Part shown: one piece after another, positions 44,886 to 53,696 of the stretch
Numbering within the stretch: the first letter of the stretch is position 1
Layout: each line of letters starts with the position of its first letter
NCBI RefSeq assembly: GCF_036226665.1
Contig: NZ_CP109007.1
Span: 7,936,001-8,000,000, forward strand
Length of the DNA: 64,000 nt
Direction of reading: 5' to 3'
From: Streptomyces sp. NBC_00691
GTDB lineage: Bacteria; Actinomycetota; Actinomycetes; Streptomycetales; Streptomycetaceae
The notes under the pieces: generated by a model
What the model was told of the DNA's origin: nothing
What the model saw: only the letters and a program-made list of their open reading frames with translations
Databases searched by the model: none
Program-made: the position numbers and the translations under genes

Positions 44886-44902
44886 GCGATATCTTGCGTT
44901 CA
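44886..44902 (+). promoter_or_regulatory. Element shared with the lacI start region, candidate LacI operator of the ABC operon
   Basis: GCGATATCTTGCGTTCA (44886-44902) matches GCGATACTCTTGCGTTCA at 35667-35684 except for one inserted base. It lies about 87 bases ahead of the binding-protein start. The flanks are AT-rich (AATTACAAAATCAG). The remaining parts of the 308-base gap 44681-44988 hold the preceding terminator and no gene. Confidence 0.6.
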
Positions 44903-44988
44903 CTTGTTGAGGGTGGTTGAGTGTGCGACGCCCCACAACGCACAGGCGGTGGGGCGACCTCCACGTTCAGGCCCGAAGGGGACCACCC

Positions 44989-46407
44989 ATGAGAAGTGCC
45001 CGGTTCCGCCGTACGCGCCGCGCCAGCGCGGTCACCCTCGTCTCCGCGCTCACGCTGACCGCGCTCGCCGCCTGCGGCACGAGCAGCAGCAACAACAACG
45101 GCAGCGGCGGTTCCGAGGGAGGTGGGTCCTCCGACCCCACCGCCCCGCTGGACCCGAAGACCAAGGTCACGCTCACGATCGACTGCATGCCCCCCGCGGC
45201 GAAGGCGGCCGAACTCAAGGAGTGGAAGGAGGACGTCGCCGAGTTCAACAAGACGTACCCCAACGTCACCATCGAGGGCCGCTCCACCCCCGGCCAGTGT
45301 CTGGAGCCGCCGCGGTTCACCGCGATGCTCAAGGCCAAGTCCCAGCCGGACGTGTTCTACACCTACTTCACCGACCTGCCGCAGGTGCTCTCCGAGAACG
45401 GCGCCGCGGACATCACCGCGTACGTCAACGACAAGAGCGTCCCGCTCCTCAAGGACATCGACCCGAACGTCCTCGGCTCCCTCAAGCAGGACGGCAAGCT
45501 GTACGGCCTGCCCACCAGCAACTACACGATGGGCCTGCTCGTCAACCGCAAGCTCTTCACGCAGGCGGGCCTGGACCCCGACGCCCCGCCGCGCACCTGG
45601 GACGAGGTCCGCGCCGCCGCCAAGAAGATCGCCGGACTCGGCAACGGCATCGCCGGCTTCGGCGAGTACAGCGCCGGCAACACCGGCGGCTGGCACTTCA
45701 CCGCCCAGATGTACAGCGTCGGCGGCGAGGTCGTCGACGCGAGCGGCAAGAAGGCCGCCTTCAACGACGAACTCGGCAAGCAGGTCGCCAAGAACATCCA
45801 CGCCATGCGCTGGGAGGACGACAGCATGGGCAAGACCCAGCTGCTCCAGTGGGGCGACCTGCAGAAGCAGATAGCCACCGACAAGCTCGGCATGTTCCTC
45901 GCCGCCCCCGACGACATCGCGTATATGGTCCAGCAGCTCGGCGCGAAGTACGAGAACTTCGGCATGGGCCCCATCCCCGGCGAGAAGAACACCCTGGCCG
46001 GCGGCAACAACTACATGGTCAAGCAGGGCATCTCCGGCGACAAGATCAAGGCCGCCGTCGCCTGGCTCAACTTCAAGAACCTCACCGTAGGCAAGGGCCA
46101 GTTCGACTGGGCCCGCACCAAGCGGGACGCCCTCCCCGTCGGCGTCCCGCAGCCCAACTTCTGGCTGAACGGCTCCAAGGCCACGGACGACGCCGCACGC
46201 GTCGCCAACGCCACCATGCCGGTCCAGAACTTCAAGTCCTTCATGGACAACCCCGTCGCCGGCAAGGCCGAGCCGCCGAAGGCGCAGGAGGTCTACAAGG
46301 TCCTCGACAACGTGATGTCCGGCCTCCTCACCAACAAGGACGCCGACATCGACAAGCTCCTCGCCACCGCCGAGACACAGGTCAACCAGGTCCTCGCCAC
46401 GCGGTGA
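44989..46407 (+). CDS. ABC sugar transporter, extracellular binding lipoprotein
   Basis: 472 aa. The signal peptide ends in the lipobox LAAC (TLTALAACGTSSSNNNG), so it is a lipid-anchored family 1 solute-binding protein. Typical fold segments include VTLTIDCMPPAAKAAELKEW, AMLKAKSQPDVFYTYFTD, KLYGLPTSNYTMGLLVNRKLF and WDEVRAAAKKIA. It captures an oligosaccharide for the two permeases downstream. No ATPase gene is present; in Streptomyces such importers usually share the MsiK ATPase encoded elsewhere. The likely substrate is a glucan oligomer released by the locus enzymes; given the GH13 gene, an alpha-linked one is most likely. Confidence 0.92.
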   Translation: MRSARFRRTRRASAVTLVSALTLTALAACGTSSSNNNGSGGSEGGGSSDPTAPLDPKTKVTLTIDCMPPAAKAAELKEWKEDVAEFNKTYPNVTIEGRSTPGQCLEPPRFTAMLKAKSQPDVFYTYFTDLPQVLSENGAADITAYVNDKSVPLLKDIDPNVLGSLKQDGKLYGLPTSNYTMGLLVNRKLFTQAGLDPDAPPRTWDEVRAAAKKIAGLGNGIAGFGEYSAGNTGGWHFTAQMYSVGGEVVDASGKKAAFNDELGKQVAKNIHAMRWEDDSMGKTQLLQWGDLQKQIATDKLGMFLAAPDDIAYMVQQLGAKYENFGMGPIPGEKNTLAGGNNYMVKQGISGDKIKAAVAWLNFKNLTVGKGQFDWARTKRDALPVGVPQPNFWLNGSKATDDAARVANATMPVQNFKSFMDNPVAGKAEPPKAQEVYKVLDNVMSGLLTNKDADIDKLLATAETQVNQVLATR

Positions 46408-46499
46408 CGGGCCCCGGCGGGGGCGGACCGACCGCCCGCCCCCGCCGGCCTCCGCCCCCTCCCAGGACCACCCCGGCAGACCAGTACCAAGGAGCGACG

Positions 46500-47465
46500 A
46501 TGTCGGCCCCCAGCCTGACCCCGAGCACGACGGGCAGCGCCCGCCACTCCCCGCCGGCCGCGGCGGGACCCGTACCCCCCGGTGGCCGCGCCCGCTTCGC
46601 GAAGAGCCTGCGGCGCAACCTCACCGCCCACGGCTTCCTCATCGGCGCCGTGCTCTGCTTCGCCTTCTTCTCCTGGTACCCGATGGTCAGGGAGTTCCTC
46701 CTGGCCTTCCAGAAGACCGAGAGCGGACAGTCGACCTGGGTCGGCTTCGACAACCTCGTCACCGTCGTCAACGACCCCGCCTTCTGGCAGGCCTGGCGCA
46801 ACACGCTCCTCTTCACCGCGCTCGCGCTCGTCTTCGGCTTCGTCGTCCCCTTCGTCGTCGCCCTCGTCATCAACGAGTTCCACCACGGCCAGGGCTATCT
46901 CCGACTGCTCGTCTACCTGCCCGTGATGCTCCCGCCGGTCGCCTCGGTGCTCCTCTTCAAGTACCTCTACGACCCCGGCTACGGACTCCTCAACGAGCTC
47001 TTCCGCTTCCTCCACCTCCCCGAGCAGCAGTGGCTCCAGGACCCCGACCTCTCCATGCTCTCCGTCGTGATCGCCTCCACCTGGATGAACATGGGCGGTG
47101 CGGCCCTGATCTACCTGGCCGCGCTCCAGAGCATCCCCGGCGAGCTGTACGAGGCGGCCGAACTCGACGGCGCCGGGCTGTTCCGCAAGATCTGGCACGT
47201 CACCATCCCGCAGACCCGCCTGATCCTCTCCCTGATGCTGCTCATGCAGGTCATCGCCACCATGCAGGTCTTCGTCGAACCGTTCCTGCTCACCGGCGGC
47301 GCGGGCCCCGAGGGATCGACCACGACCGTCGTCTACCTCATCTACCAATACGCCTTCAACTTCAACAACTACGGTGCCGCGGCGGCGCTCGGCCTGCTCC
47401 TCCTCGTACTCCTGGCCGGATTCTCGGCGGCGTACGTGAGGCTCAGCCGCGCCGAGGACGAGTAG
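46500..47465 (+). CDS. ABC sugar transporter permease, MalF type
   Basis: 321 aa with six transmembrane helices after an unusual Pro/Ala/Ser-rich cytoplasmic leader (residues 1-~35). The EAA loop that contacts the ATPase reads YEAAELDGAGLFRKIWHVTIP. AAGGAG at 46489-46494 fixes ATG 46500, 92 bases after the binding-protein stop. It forms the channel with the next gene. Confidence 0.92.
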   Translation: MSAPSLTPSTTGSARHSPPAAAGPVPPGGRARFAKSLRRNLTAHGFLIGAVLCFAFFSWYPMVREFLLAFQKTESGQSTWVGFDNLVTVVNDPAFWQAWRNTLLFTALALVFGFVVPFVVALVINEFHHGQGYLRLLVYLPVMLPPVASVLLFKYLYDPGYGLLNELFRFLHLPEQQWLQDPDLSMLSVVIASTWMNMGGAALIYLAALQSIPGELYEAAELDGAGLFRKIWHVTIPQTRLILSLMLLMQVIATMQVFVEPFLLTGGAGPEGSTTTVVYLIYQYAFNFNNYGAAAALGLLLLVLLAGFSAAYVRLSRAEDE

Positions 47466-47481
47466 GACCGGGGAGACCAGC

Positions 47482-48357
47482 ATGTCCACACGCACACTCA
47501 TCTCGCCGGCGCTGCTCGCCCGCCCCCGGGGCAGGCTCCTCTACCGGGTGGTCTTCGCCGTCGTCGTCGGCGGCTTCACCCTGGCCTTCCTGGGCCCCCT
47601 CTACTGGATGGTGTCCAGCGGCTTCAAGGACACCCAGGAGGTCATCCAGACCCCGCCGACCCTGGTGCCGCACACCTTCGCGCCGGAGAACTACTCGCGG
47701 GCCTGGGAGGTCATGGACCTCTCCACCCTGCTCTTCAACACCCTCTACTACGCGTTCGGCGCGCTCGCCTTCCAGCTGGTCCTGGACGTGGCCGCCGCCT
47801 ACTCCCTCTCCAAGCTCCGGCCGGTCTTCGGCAAGGCCGTGCTCGGCATGATGCTCGCCACCCTGATGATCCCGGCGACCGTCCTCGTCGTACCGCAGTA
47901 CCTGACCGTCCTGGACCTGCCGGTCTTCGAGCGCAACCTGCTCAACTCGCCCTGGGTGATCTGGCTGCCCTCGGTGACCAACGCGTTCAACATCTTCCTG
48001 CTCAAGCGCTTCTTCGACTCGATCCCCAAGGAACTCCTGGACGCCGCGTCCATCGACGGAGCCTCACCGATGCGGATCCTGTGGTCGATCGTGCTGCCCA
48101 TCTCACGGCCGATCCTCGGAGTCGTCTCGATCTTCGCGGTCGTGGGGGTCTGGAAGGACTTCCTCTGGCCGATGCTCACCCTGCCCGACCCGTCCGGCCA
48201 GACCCTCAACGTCGGCATCTACTCCCTCTCCAACGGCGTCCCGGTCAATGTCCTGATCGCCGCGCTCACCATCGCGTCCGTGCCGACGCTCCTCATCTTC
48301 CTGGTCTTCCAGCGCAACATCATGAGCGGCCTCACGGCGGGCGGCCTCAAGGGCTGA
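47482..48357 (+). CDS. ABC sugar transporter permease, MalG type
   Basis: 291 aa, six helices, EAA loop LDAASIDGASPMRILWSIVLP, ending in LVFQRNIMSGLTAGGLKG, the usual MalG-type C-terminus. It starts 16 bases after the first permease, so the two are co-translated partners of the heterodimeric channel. Confidence 0.93.
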   Translation: MSTRTLISPALLARPRGRLLYRVVFAVVVGGFTLAFLGPLYWMVSSGFKDTQEVIQTPPTLVPHTFAPENYSRAWEVMDLSTLLFNTLYYAFGALAFQLVLDVAAAYSLSKLRPVFGKAVLGMMLATLMIPATVLVVPQYLTVLDLPVFERNLLNSPWVIWLPSVTNAFNIFLLKRFFDSIPKELLDAASIDGASPMRILWSIVLPISRPILGVVSIFAVVGVWKDFLWPMLTLPDPSGQTLNVGIYSLSNGVPVNVLIAALTIASVPTLLIFLVFQRNIMSGLTAGGLKG

Positions 48358-48532
48358 CCGGCCGTCCGCGCCACCGCTGCCGACGGCGCCACCCCGGCCG
48401 ACCCGCCGGACCGGCCGACCGTCCCCCGCGGGCCCCGCACCACCCCATGCCTTCGTCGCCGGCCCGACTTCCATGCCCCGCAGCAACCGGGCCGGCGACG
48501 AAGAACCCCGACCTGCCCGAAAGGACCGTCAC

Positions 48533-50143
48533 GTGGCAGCCCCTCACTCGCATCGCACCGACGACTGGTGGCGCGACGCCGTCATCTACCAGGTGTATCC
48601 GCGCAGTTTCGCCGACGGCGACGGCGACGGCACCGGGGACCTCGCGGGCGTCCGGGCGAGACTGCCCTACCTCGCCGAACTCGGCGTCGACGCCGTCTGG
48701 TTCACGCCCTGGTACCTCTCGCCCCTGGTCGACGGCGGCTACGACGTCGCCGACTACCGCACCATCGACCCCGCGTTCGGCACCCTGGCCGAGGCCGAGA
48801 AGCTCATCGCCGAGGCCCGCGAACTCGGCATCCGCGTCATCGTCGACATCGTCCCCAACCACGTCTCCGACCAGCACGCCTGGTTCCGCGCCGCCCTCGC
48901 GGCCGGCCCCGGCAGTCCCGAGCGTGAGCTCTTCCACTTCCGGCCCGGCCACGGCGAGAACGGCGAGATCCCGCCCAACACCTGGCCCTCCCAGTTCTCC
49001 GGACCGACCTGGACCCGGGTCGCGGACGGTGAGTGGTACCTCCACCTCTTCACCCCCGAACAGCCCGACCTCAACTGGGCCCACCCCGCCGTCCGCCGCG
49101 AACACGAGGACGTCCTCCGCTTCTGGTTCGAACGAGGGGTCGCCGGCGTACGGATCGACTCCGCCGCGCTGCTCGCCAAGGACCCGGCCCTCGCCGACTT
49201 CGTCGAGGGCGTCGACCCCCACCCCTACATCGACCAGGACGAACTCCACGACATCTACCGGGCCTGGCGCGCGATAGCCGACGAGTACGGCGCCGTCTTC
49301 GTCGGCGAGGTCTGGCTCCCGGACTCCGAACGCTTCGCCCGCTACCTCCGCCCCGACGAACTCCACACCGCCTTCAACTTCAACTTCCTCTCCTGCCCCT
49401 GGGAGGCGGACCGGCTGCGCCGCACCATCGACGACACCCTCGCCGAACACGCCCCCGTCGGCGCCCCCGCGACCTGGGTCCTCTGCAACCACGACGTCAC
49501 CCGCACGGTCACCCGGTACGGGCGCGCCGACACCGGCTTCGACTTCGCCACGAAGACCTTCGGCACACCCACCGACCTCGCCCTCGGAACCCGACGGGCC
49601 CGCGCGGCGGCCCTGCTGACCCTGGCACTCCCGGGATCGGTGTACGTCTACCAGGGCGAGGAACTGGGCCTGCCCGAGGCGGAGGTGCCGCTGGACCGGA
49701 TCGAGGACCCCATGCACGCCCGCTCCGGCGGCACCGACCCCGGACGTGACGGCTGCCGTGTTCCGCTGCCGTGGACCGCCGGAGCGCCCTGGTACGGGTT
49801 CGGTTCCGACGCCGTGTCCGAGCCGTGGCTGCCTCAGCCCCGGGACTGGGACGACTACGCGGTGGACCGGCAGCAGGCGGACCCGGACTCGATGCTGACG
49901 CTCTACCGCGAGGCGCTCAGGCTGCGCGGCTCGGCCGAGGGCTTCGGCGACGGGCCTCTCGCCTGGCTCCCCGCCGCACACGGCGTGCTCGCCTTCGCCC
50001 GCGGCGAGGGCCTGGTGTGCCTGGTCAACCTCGCCACGGACCCGGTCGAACTCCCGGCGTACGAGGAACTGCTCCTGGCGAGCGGCCCCCTGGACGCCGA
50101 CGGCCGGCTGCCCGTGGACACGGCGGTGTGGCTGCGGACCTGA
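48533..50143 (+). CDS. GH13 alpha-glucosidase (cytoplasmic)
   Basis: 536 aa from GTG 48533, preceded by AAAGGAC; no signal peptide. GH13 regions in order are DAVWFTPWY, DIVPNHVSDQHAWF, GVRIDSAALL (nucleophile Asp209), FVGEVWLP (acid/base Glu259) and CNHDVTRTV (Asp321). VIYQVYPRSFADGDGDGTGDLAGV at the N-terminus is typical of oligo-1,6-glucosidase/alpha-glucosidase enzymes. It hydrolyses the imported alpha-glucan oligomers to glucose, completing the pathway of the locus. A hairpin follows at 50165. The 175-base gap before it has no gene. Confidence 0.92.
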   Translation: MAAPHSHRTDDWWRDAVIYQVYPRSFADGDGDGTGDLAGVRARLPYLAELGVDAVWFTPWYLSPLVDGGYDVADYRTIDPAFGTLAEAEKLIAEARELGIRVIVDIVPNHVSDQHAWFRAALAAGPGSPERELFHFRPGHGENGEIPPNTWPSQFSGPTWTRVADGEWYLHLFTPEQPDLNWAHPAVRREHEDVLRFWFERGVAGVRIDSAALLAKDPALADFVEGVDPHPYIDQDELHDIYRAWRAIADEYGAVFVGEVWLPDSERFARYLRPDELHTAFNFNFLSCPWEADRLRRTIDDTLAEHAPVGAPATWVLCNHDVTRTVTRYGRADTGFDFATKTFGTPTDLALGTRRARAAALLTLALPGSVYVYQGEELGLPEAEVPLDRIEDPMHARSGGTDPGRDGCRVPLPWTAGAPWYGFGSDAVSEPWLPQPRDWDDYAVDRQQADPDSMLTLYREALRLRGSAEGFGDGPLAWLPAAHGVLAFARGEGLVCLVNLATDPVELPAYEELLLASGPLDADGRLPVDTAVWLRT

Positions 50144-50164
50144 CGCCTCCCGTACGGACGCGGA

Positions 50165-50186
50165 GCACGCCCGGCACCGGGCGTGC
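50165..50186. terminator. Hairpin between the GH13 gene and the convergent CIS-side operon
   Basis: GCACGCCCGG (50165-50174) and CCGGGCGTGC (50177-50186) form a perfect 10-bp stem. It lies 22 bases after the GH13 stop and 31 bases after the convergent Nudix stop, marking the boundary of the two loci. Confidence 0.78.
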
Positions 50187-50216
50187 CGCCGCGCGGCCCG
50201 CCGCCGGACGCGGTCC

Positions 50217-50960
50217 TCAGCCCGCGTCGCCGTACCGTCGGAGGACCTGAGGCAGATAGTCCGCGCCCGGACCGAGGCGGCCGGCCTCGGCGGGCGAGGA
50301 GACGAAGGCGATCTCGTCCAGCTCGGGTCCGGCGCCGTGCCCGGTCTCCAGGGTTACGAGCCCGGCGTGCCGACGGAGCACGAGGGCGCTCGCCACGGGC
50401 TGGGCGCGGAAATGGAAGCCGAGACTGCCGAACCGGCGTCCCCGGGTGACCGCGAACAACCGCAGCTCCGCGTCCGCGATCCGGAACCCGAGCTCCTCGG
50501 CGAGCTCCCGCGCGGCGTCCCGCCGCAGCGCGTCCCCGTCGAGCGGCTGTCCGTCGGCAGGCGGTTCCACCGAGCCGCCCGGAAGCGTCCAGCGGCCGGG
50601 CGCGGCCGTCGTGGGAGCCCCGCGGCCGACGACGAGCCCCCGCTCGGTGGGAAGCAGTACGGTGACGAACACCGACCCGGGCACGTCTTCGGAGGGCCGG
50701 AGGACGCGCAGGGCCCTGTACCGGTACGAGAGCCGCGCCCAGCGCGCCACCAGTACGCCGGGCGAGGGCAGTTCGATCCCCAGACTCGCGACCAGCGGTC
50801 CGTCGAAGGTGGTGGGGCTACCGGTCTTCGTGCCCTCCCACAACCTGTCCACCTCCCGCCGCTCCCACGGAGTCAGGACGGGCGGAGGGTGCTCGACGAA
50901 GCCGATCCGGCGCACGTCGAGGAACTCCACGGGCGGCGCCCCGCTACCCGAGGCGGTCAC
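50217..50960 (-). CDS. Nudix hydrolase-like protein at the end of the CIS operon
   Basis: 247 aa from GTG 50960, preceded by AGGAGG with 7-base spacing. A ~95-residue N-terminal part of unknown role is followed by a Nudix fold, with PGRWTLPGGSVEPP, a longer-than-usual insert, then DAARELAEELGFRI, which supplies the REL-EE-G metal-binding core of the Nudix box. The first eight codons or so overlap the end of the upstream gene (stop at 50944), so it is translationally coupled. Substrate is unknown; it may belong to the CIS operon only by position. Confidence 0.72.
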   Translation of the reverse strand: MTASGSGAPPVEFLDVRRIGFVEHPPPVLTPWERREVDRLWEGTKTGSPTTFDGPLVASLGIELPSPGVLVARWARLSYRYRALRVLRPSEDVPGSVFVTVLLPTERGLVVGRGAPTTAAPGRWTLPGGSVEPPADGQPLDGDALRRDAARELAEELGFRIADAELRLFAVTRGRRFGSLGFHFRAQPVASALVLRRHAGLVTLETGHGAGPELDEIAFVSSPAEAGRLGPGADYLPQVLRRYGDAG

Positions 50961-52356
50961 GGAGCACCTCCTCGACCCGGACCTCCGCGCCACGGATCAG
51001 GTCCATCACCGCGTCCGCCACGGCGCGGGTCCGCGGCTCGCGGAGGTCGAGGACCGGCGTCGGGTTGGAGACGCCGTGGGCGACGAGCAGGTTCATCAGG
51101 GGCCAGAGGACCTCGGAGCGTCTCGGCAGCGGGACGCCGAGCCCGTCCGGCGTGATGACCTGGGCCGTCGTGACTCCGGCGAGAAGACCGGTCCGGGCCC
51201 AGTCGACCACCTGGGACCTGCCGTTCGGGCCGACCCGGAGCACGACGTCCCTCGTGTGGTGCAGGACCGCCAGATAGTTCATCGGCACGGTGAGACGCCG
51301 CTCCACGTCGTACGCCGGAGAGCCGTCCGCGGGACGGACGCGGAGCAGGGTGTCCAGGACCGGACCGTGGTCCTGGAACGTGGTCCGGCCGCGCAGCGAC
51401 AGGAACCGGGCGAGCACCAGATGCCCACCGCGCCGCGACCAGCGGCGGGAAACGGAGCCGAAGGCCCCCTCCTCACCCGGGAGGAACTCGGCGAGCCGAC
51501 GGGCCTCCTCGCCCGGTTCGGCCACCGGCGCCCGCTGCTCGACGACCTCGCGGGCCACGGCGGCGTACCGGGCCGCCGTCGCCGCGTCGAGGCGCCGGAG
51601 ATCGATGACGTCGCCGTCCATCACGACGCCGCCGACCGACATCGAGATCCGCATCTGCTCCAGCTGACGACGGGCGTAGCGGGTCACGTCGGTCATGCGG
51701 CCGTCGAGGTCGATCACCCGGCAGGTGCGCGTCCCCGCGAGGAGGAGGCTGCGCGGCCAGAGGACCGTGACCTTCCCCGGCGTCGGAGCCTCCGGGGGAT
51801 CGACGAGGACGGCCAGCCGACCCGCCGTGATCGCCGACAGGCACAGGGACGGCACCTGGACCTCCTCGGTGACCTCGCGTCCCTCCGAACCCGGGCCGTC
51901 CGCCCCGTCGTGGACCCGCAGCCGCAGCCCGATCGTCGCCTTGAACTCCGCCGGGTCGTGATCTCCCCCGTACGTCGTGAACGTCGCCTCCCCTTCGGGG
52001 CTGTACCGCACGAACGTCGCCTCGATGACGTCCGCCCGTACCAGGCGCGCGCCCGCCGCACCCTGAGGGGAGCGAGGGGCCCACACCACCGAGGTGTCGT
52101 CCCCGTACGCGGTGCCCGCGCCCCGCACCCTGCTCCGCCGCGTGATCCGGGGGAACTCCTGCCGGGCGCTCCGGACGGCCGAGAAGGGGATCATGGCCGT
52201 GCCGGCCGCCCCGACGACCGACGCGCCGGCCACCCAGAACCACGGGGTCCCTCCGGTCCAGGCGGCGTACGCCACGACGAGGAACACCGGTCCGGCCAGG
52301 CCGGCGAACGCGGCGAGGATCAGATTGCCGATGAGCACGCCGGTGTAGCCGCGCAT
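50944..52356 (-). CDS. Unknown membrane-anchored protein downstream of the CIS genes
   Basis: 470 aa. I do not recognise the family. Two transmembrane helices occur at the N-terminus (GVLIGNLILAAFAGLAGPVF and WFWVAGASVVGAAGTAMIPF, about residues 6-58). The rest is a ~400-residue soluble, beta-rich cytoplasmic domain with VQVPSLCLSAITAGRLAVLV and several Arg-rich strands. No catalytic motif is visible. GGAGGAGG precedes ATG 52356. It lies 102 bases after the CisA-like gene and is coupled to the Nudix gene. Co-orientation with the CIS cluster suggests, but does not prove, a related role at the membrane. Confidence 0.7.
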   Translation of the reverse strand: MRGYTGVLIGNLILAAFAGLAGPVFLVVAYAAWTGGTPWFWVAGASVVGAAGTAMIPFSAVRSARQEFPRITRRSRVRGAGTAYGDDTSVVWAPRSPQGAAGARLVRADVIEATFVRYSPEGEATFTTYGGDHDPAEFKATIGLRLRVHDGADGPGSEGREVTEEVQVPSLCLSAITAGRLAVLVDPPEAPTPGKVTVLWPRSLLLAGTRTCRVIDLDGRMTDVTRYARRQLEQMRISMSVGGVVMDGDVIDLRRLDAATAARYAAVAREVVEQRAPVAEPGEEARRLAEFLPGEEGAFGSVSRRWSRRGGHLVLARFLSLRGRTTFQDHGPVLDTLLRVRPADGSPAYDVERRLTVPMNYLAVLHHTRDVVLRVGPNGRSQVVDWARTGLLAGVTTAQVITPDGLGVPLPRRSEVLWPLMNLLVAHGVSNPTPVLDLREPRTRAVADAVMDLIRGAEVRVEEVLRDRLG

Positions 52357-52458
52357 GGACCCCTCCTCCGGTCAGGTACCCCGGGGATCATCGTTCTTCC
52401 CCGTCCGGCTCCTGAGAAGGGGTCCCGCCCTGTTTTCTCGCCGACCCCGGCCACGGGG

Positions 52459-53691
52459 TCAGGACACGGACCTGCCGAAGAACTCCAGCTCCGCGACGGC
52501 CACCTGCTTCGTGGGGTCCGCCCGCCACGCCGTGCGCAGCACCAGCTGCACCGTCAGCGCGTCCCGTACCCGCACGTCGACCCGCTGGGTGCCGCCGTCG
52601 TTGATGCGGTGCTGCGAGACGTGCGTCTCCCCGGAGGAGTCCTTGACGACCAGGTCGAAGGTGCGCGGCGTCGCCTGGCCGTCGGCCTGCGTCGTGTTCT
52701 TGGAGCTGCCGGGGGTGATCAGGACGCTCAGCAGATCGGTCGGCTCGGCGAACCGGGCCTCCATGTACTGGCCCGCCGAGTCGCCCGCGTAGCCCGTGCC
52801 CCACCAGGTGTTGGAGTAGCCGTCGCCCGCCAGCCCGGCCTGCTGCCTCGGCGCGGAGTGGGAGGCCGCCCAGGCCACCGGATGGACCGGGACCCGTGTG
52901 GCGAAGTGGTCCTGGATCGCGCGGACGGCCGGCGGACCGCCGACGATGCCGCCGACCACCACGGTGACGACCCCCGCCGCGATCAGGGCGCGGACGAGCC
53001 AGCGGCTCCGGTCGCGGGTGAGCCCGGGACGCCGGCCCGCGTACGGCCCCTCGGCCGTCGAGAGCTGCTCGGGGACCATCGGCGTCGCACAGAAGCGGCA
53101 GAAGTGACGGCCCGGAGTGTTGGCCAGCGCGCAGGCCGGGCACGGCGTGCCGCCCGGCACGGGCACGGCGGTCTCGGCGGCCCGGACCACCGGCCGTGCG
53201 GCATCCGGACGCGCGGGAAGGACGGGCGCCGCGACGGCCGGCTCGACGGGGCGGTTCCCCGGGACCGGTACGAGGAGCGACCGTACGAGTGTGTCCGACG
53301 GCCCGTCGGACACCGGCGCCGACTCCGCTACGGGGCCGGGCGCCGGGTCGGGCGCGGGAGCGGGCACCGGATCGGCCACCGGAGCGGAGACCCGACCGGG
53401 CGCGGGTGCCTCGGAGCCGGAGGCCACGGCGGGCAGCGGAGCGGTCACCTCCTCGGGACCGACGGAGGACCGGTTCCCGGGGACGGCGGCGGGGGAGTCG
53501 GCCGGACCTTCCGCGGCGGCCCGCGGCGCGTCGTCGGCCGGCGCGGCGGCGGACGAGCCCTCCGCGCTCGCCGTGCCGGCCGGACTGTCCCAGCGCAGGA
53601 ACGCCCCGCAGCTGTCACAGAACGACTGGTCCGCCGCACGCACCGGGCTCGCGCAGTCCGGGCAGGGGCGGGACTGGGGCGCGTCACTCAT
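52459..53691 (-). CDS. Zinc-ribbon / transmembrane / discoidin-like protein in the CIS cluster (CisA-like architecture)
   Basis: 410 aa. A zinc ribbon lies at the start (C10-PD-C13, C25-DS-C28), then a ~140-residue disordered Ala/Pro/Glu stretch and a second ribbon (C184, C187, C198, C201). One transmembrane helix (about 231-252, WLVRALIAAGVVTVVVGGIV) leads to an extracellular beta-sandwich (about 275-410; GYSNTWWGTGYAGDSAGQYM, VAVAELEFFGRSVS) of the discoidin/NADase-type glycan-binding kind. The topology puts the ribbons and linker inside and the sandwich outside. This fits the membrane protein CisA reported as needed for Streptomyces CIS membrane contact, as I recall it; identity is inferred from architecture and location. 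ATG 53691 is favoured by AAGGAG. Confidence 0.75.
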   Translation of the reverse strand: MSDAPQSRPCPDCASPVRAADQSFCDSCGAFLRWDSPAGTASAEGSSAAAPADDAPRAAAEGPADSPAAVPGNRSSVGPEEVTAPLPAVASGSEAPAPGRVSAPVADPVPAPAPDPAPGPVAESAPVSDGPSDTLVRSLLVPVPGNRPVEPAVAAPVLPARPDAARPVVRAAETAVPVPGGTPCPACALANTPGRHFCRFCATPMVPEQLSTAEGPYAGRRPGLTRDRSRWLVRALIAAGVVTVVVGGIVGGPPAVRAIQDHFATRVPVHPVAWAASHSAPRQQAGLAGDGYSNTWWGTGYAGDSAGQYMEARFAEPTDLLSVLITPGSSKNTTQADGQATPRTFDLVVKDSSGETHVSQHRINDGGTQRVDVRVRDALTVQLVLRTAWRADPTKQVAVAELEFFGRSVS

Positions 53692-53696
53692 CAGGG

